Shown here piece by piece: positions 61,406 through 64,000 of a stretch of 64,000 nt of DNA (position 1 is the stretch's first letter; every line of letters starts with the position of its first letter). The stretch is from Theobroma cacao (taxonomy: Eukaryota > Streptophyta > Magnoliopsida > Malvales > Malvaceae). A program made the position numbers and the translations under genes. The stretch lies in contig NC_030852.1 in NCBI RefSeq assembly GCF_000208745.1, positions 28,240,684-28,304,683 on the forward strand. The letters run 5' to 3'. The notes under the pieces were generated by a model. It ran no database searches, was not told the DNA's origin, and was given only the letters and a program-made list of their open reading frames with translations.

Positions 61406-61485
61406 CTCACATCATCAAATATTTGTATTTGTTTCATAATTTTCATGTCAAGAAATTTTGACTAGAAATTTGTGTGTACAGGATG

Positions 61486-61555
61486 TAATAAAAAAATAAA
61501 AAAAAATAAATTTTTGTAATAATTTAGGGGTTTTTTAAGGTATTATCACTATTAA
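61486..61555. mobile_element. Palindromic MITE, copy B, right part
   Basis: The continuation of the MITE arm interrupted by the LTR. TAATTTAGGGGTTTTTTAAG and GGTATTATCA match the complement of the left end of the family (TAATACCTAAAAAATTC in copy A). The right end coincides with the CACTA terminus within a few bases. Confidence 0.7.
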
Positions 61556-62040
61556 AAAACAAGCTTTTTTTGATAGAATTTTTCGTTGGAAAAAGTAAAA
61601 TTTTTGTTGGAAATACGTTTTTCCAACGAATTTTCAATGAAATTTTCCATTAGAAATTTCGTCTGTAAAAGCCTTGTCAGTAATACTTTCCACTGAAAAT
61701 TCATTGAAAATTTGTAACGAAAAATTCTGTTGAAAAATTTCATTGAAAAAAAGAGATAATCCGTGGGCTATCCCATAGTAATTTCATTGGAAATTTTCAA
61801 TGAAATTTTTTGTTGGAAAGGCATTTTCCACGGAGAATTCCATTGGAAAAGCATTTCCCACGGAGAATTTCGTTGGAAATTCTCAATAGACTTTGTTGTC
61901 CGAAAGGCATTTCCATCAGAATTTCGTTGAAAATTTTCAACGAAATTTTTTGTTGGTAATATATTTCCAACGGAAATTCTTTTACTAATTTTTAATTTCA
62001 TGTTCTGTTAGTAATGCTTTTCCAACAAAAATTATTAATT
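61547..62040. mobile_element. CACTA (EnSpm)-like terminus with subterminal repeats
   Basis: It begins CACTATTAAAAAACAAGC, the sequence class expected of EnSpm ends. About 480 bp follow, crowded with direct and inverted copies of a TTTCCAACGAAATTTTC-type motif (for example TTTTCGTTGGAAAAAG, TTTTTCCAACGAATTTTC, GGAAATTTTCAATGAAATTT). Such dense subterminal repeats bind transposase in CACTA elements. No matching TAGTG end was found before 64000, so the element either extends beyond the window or is a broken end. Confidence 0.55.
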
Positions 62041-63937
62041 AAAATTTTGATAATAAATTATCAATTGACATCTACAATTGACTTTCAAAATATATAAGAG
62101 AAATACACATTAAAACTTAAAATTCAAAATCAAGTCATACAATTAAAAATTGTTATAAACACACAATATTTAAAAATGTCTAACACATAACCTGATATAA
62201 AGCTAAATGTGTTATTAAATACATATACTAAAAAGTATCCAAATCTAGAAATGAAAAAGAGACATCATATCATAAAAAGTATTCAAGAATCTGTGCCACA
62301 GCTTTTGTTCGAAAAAGGCATTTGGTCAGCTTAAACATTTGTTCTCTCCAACTGTGCAGACAAATCCTGTAATGAAATAGCAAACGCCTTTCTGAGCTAC
62401 TAAATATAAAGTTGTTCAAGACAACATGAAATACAACAAATAAAATAACCTTATAATAATTATGATAAATGAAACATGAAAAGGATAAATCGATAAAGGT
62501 AAATATGTTGCAAAAAACTGACCAGCAAATTGGAGATAATTCCTTATTCAGATAGCCAAATAGAAACAAAATAACAATCAAGCATTCATTAGCAGCAGTA
62601 AGATGAAGGAATTTATGCTATTGAATTGCTAGATGAAGTGTTACAAGAGAAGGCCAACTTGAAATTTTAAATATTTAGCACAATGAAATCTACTCCATTA
62701 ATTCTTTGGTGCCGAGCTTTACAGTAATCTGAAGGGAGCTGCTAGTGTCAATTTTGAGTCATTGATTGTTAAAGAGATCTATATTATTAGAATACTTAAG
62801 GCACATGAATCTCACTTTGGCTTAAGAGAACTACTATGTTTCAGAAGAAGGTAGAGGGAATGCAGGATACAAAAATGTCCCATACCAGATGCCTAACTTT
62901 GTACATTGTCGAGCCAAATACGAACATCTCCTTCGGTTAATGCAAGTAAGTGTTTCAGTGGTCATTAGACAACTAAGCCTAAACTGTTATACCACAAACA
63001 GAATCCTTAGAAAATCCATTTCTTTAAAACCATTAGCAGGTATTAGAAACAAGATGGCTACCTGGACTAATTAAAAGTTTAGAACATATAACTCCTAGGT
63101 GATACGTTTAAAATTAATGGCAAGTTTGAGGCAACAAAAGATGCAACTACCAGACAATAAGACATACATTAAAAGCATTTGGTCAGCTTAAGTCATTAAA
63201 TTAATTTATTCCTACAATCACAACCGCATATTCTTGAACCCTAGAGGCTAGAGCAAAGTCATGGAAGTCAATATACTTTATCGGTATGCACTGCTGAGCA
63301 GGAACACTGGCAACTCAGGACCCATACAATCATCAATACTAAAAAAGAGGAACAAGAAAACAACAGTATTTAGCTGACCTTGGTAAAGACTTGTAAGCCA
63401 TTATACATTGATAGTTGCAACCATCACATTTTAATGGACATGAACTTTGCTTTTTTCTCCGTTGGCTTGAGAATCTGGAAAGAACACATCAGGTTTTCAT
63501 CGACGCTCATCATTGCACCAGCATTATCAAATTCACCACCATAGTTATCAAAAAGAAAAAATTGAAGGAAAAAAATCATACAAAAACAAAAGGAAAAAGG
63601 TTCAGCCTAGAATTTGGAGGGTTCACAGTCGAGCTCAGCTTCAGCTTTTCTTTGGGAGTTGTTGGATTCGGGTTCTACTATCTTTTAAAGCTTCTTTAGA
63701 CCTCGACCCGTTGGAAAGGAAAGGTGGAGGGTGTTAGGCTTAAATCAAGCCTATTGAATAAGTTTTTGGATCCCTTTTTTATTTTTCAGCCCATTTCATT
63801 TTCATCCATACACAAGTTTGAGTCTTTATAGTCTCTAAATCAACAAAAGTTTAAATAATTTATATTTCATTAAAAATTAAATAAAGTTTAAATACAAATA
63901 AAGTTTAATATATTTATATTAAACTTATTATGTAATG

Positions 63938-63944
<7 letters not shown>
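62041..63944. other. Non-coding or unrecognised DNA beyond the CACTA end
   Basis: Short ORFs on both strands (for example 62270-62581 minus, 63415-63699 plus) have no recognisable domain and look random. If the CACTA call is right, this could be the interior of a non-autonomous element. Nothing here resembles a transposase, though an exon outside the window cannot be excluded. Confidence 0.4.
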
Positions 63945-63999
<55 letters not shown>

Positions 64000-64000
64000 T
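63945..64000. repeat. (AAT)n microsatellite at the window end
   Basis: At least 17 perfect AAT/TAA units that run to the end of the window, so the full length is unknown. Confidence 0.95.

Larger units (their letters stand above)
56585..61480. mobile_element. Solo LTR of a retrotransposon (about 4.9 kb)
   Basis: The ends are TGTA...TACA, flanked on both sides by GGATG (56580-56584 and 61481-61485), a 5-bp target duplication. Deleting it with one GGATG copy rejoins the arm of the surrounding MITE: ATTGGATG|TAATAAAA matches ATTGAACGTAATAAAA predicted from the opposite arm. This confirms both boundaries. No gag or pol reading frame is present, and neither end is repeated inside, so it is best read as a very long solo LTR. 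LTRs of this size are known from the Ogre/Tat group of Ty3-gypsy elements. I recall motifs like GGATTAGCACCCC...GACGCCCG (58009-58033) from such LTRs, but the lineage is inference. The element contains a nested MITE, so the LTR proper is about 4.4 kb. Confidence 0.8.

Noticed and set aside
1..64000. tRNA, rRNA, CRISPR or known miRNA genes
   Set aside because: I looked for tRNA B-box-like words, rRNA-like tracts, regular spacer-repeat arrays and a few common plant miRNA sequences by eye and found none. A covariance-model scan would be decisive.

Overview
This is nuclear DNA of a seed plant, almost certainly a eudicot and, judging by protein similarity to gene families I know, probably a woody rosid. 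The exact species cannot be read from the sequence. The evidence is intron-rich genes with GT-AG and GC-AG splice sites, plastid transit peptides, plant-only families (CBF/DREB1, type-B response regulator, Ycf20-like, PEPKR2, ZFWD), AT-rich intergenic DNA, microsatellites and many MITE and LTR remnants. There is one assembly gap (18 N at 4461-4478) and one single N (57888). No rRNA, tRNA or CRISPR array was seen.

Gene layout. 735-2017 (+) is the 3' part of a sorbitol (L-iditol) dehydrogenase gene. 2778-7308 (-) is a nine-exon CCCH zinc-finger/WD40 protein (ZFWD type). 10087-10545 (-) is a Ycf20-like plastid protein, divergent from 12835-15002 (+), a PEPKR2-type protein kinase. 16001-16811 (+) is a small, probably plastid-targeted protein of unknown function. 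17695-23064 (-) is a 16-exon half-size ABC transporter of the ABCB28/TAP1-like type. It is divergent from 23654-26195 (+), a Per1/PGAP3-type GPI-lipid-remodelling membrane protein. 27307-27996 (-) is an intronless CBF/DREB1 factor, followed by about 11 kb with no recognisable gene, then 39231-40049 (-), an intronless ERF027-like AP2/ERF factor. 43187-46316 (+) is a seven-exon TraB-family protein. 49532-55396 (+) is a nine-exon type-B response regulator. All intron-containing models were rebuilt exon by exon and keep an open frame across every junction.

55397-64000 is a transposon graveyard. A palindromic MITE has been split by a 4.9-kb solo LTR (56585-61480, TSD GGATG). That LTR carries an 82-bp tandem array, a minisatellite, two TATA-like promoters and its own hAT-like MITE with an 8-bp duplication. 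A CACTA-type terminus abuts the distal end.

Functional themes. Several neighbours act in the plastid (Ycf20-like, the unknown 239-aa protein, ABCB28) or in stress and hormone signalling (CBF/DREB1, ERF, type-B ARR, PEPKR2). There is no operon-like organisation. The links visible in the sequence are two divergent promoter regions and a set of five predicted GC-AG introns spread over three genes, three of them consecutive in the response regulator.
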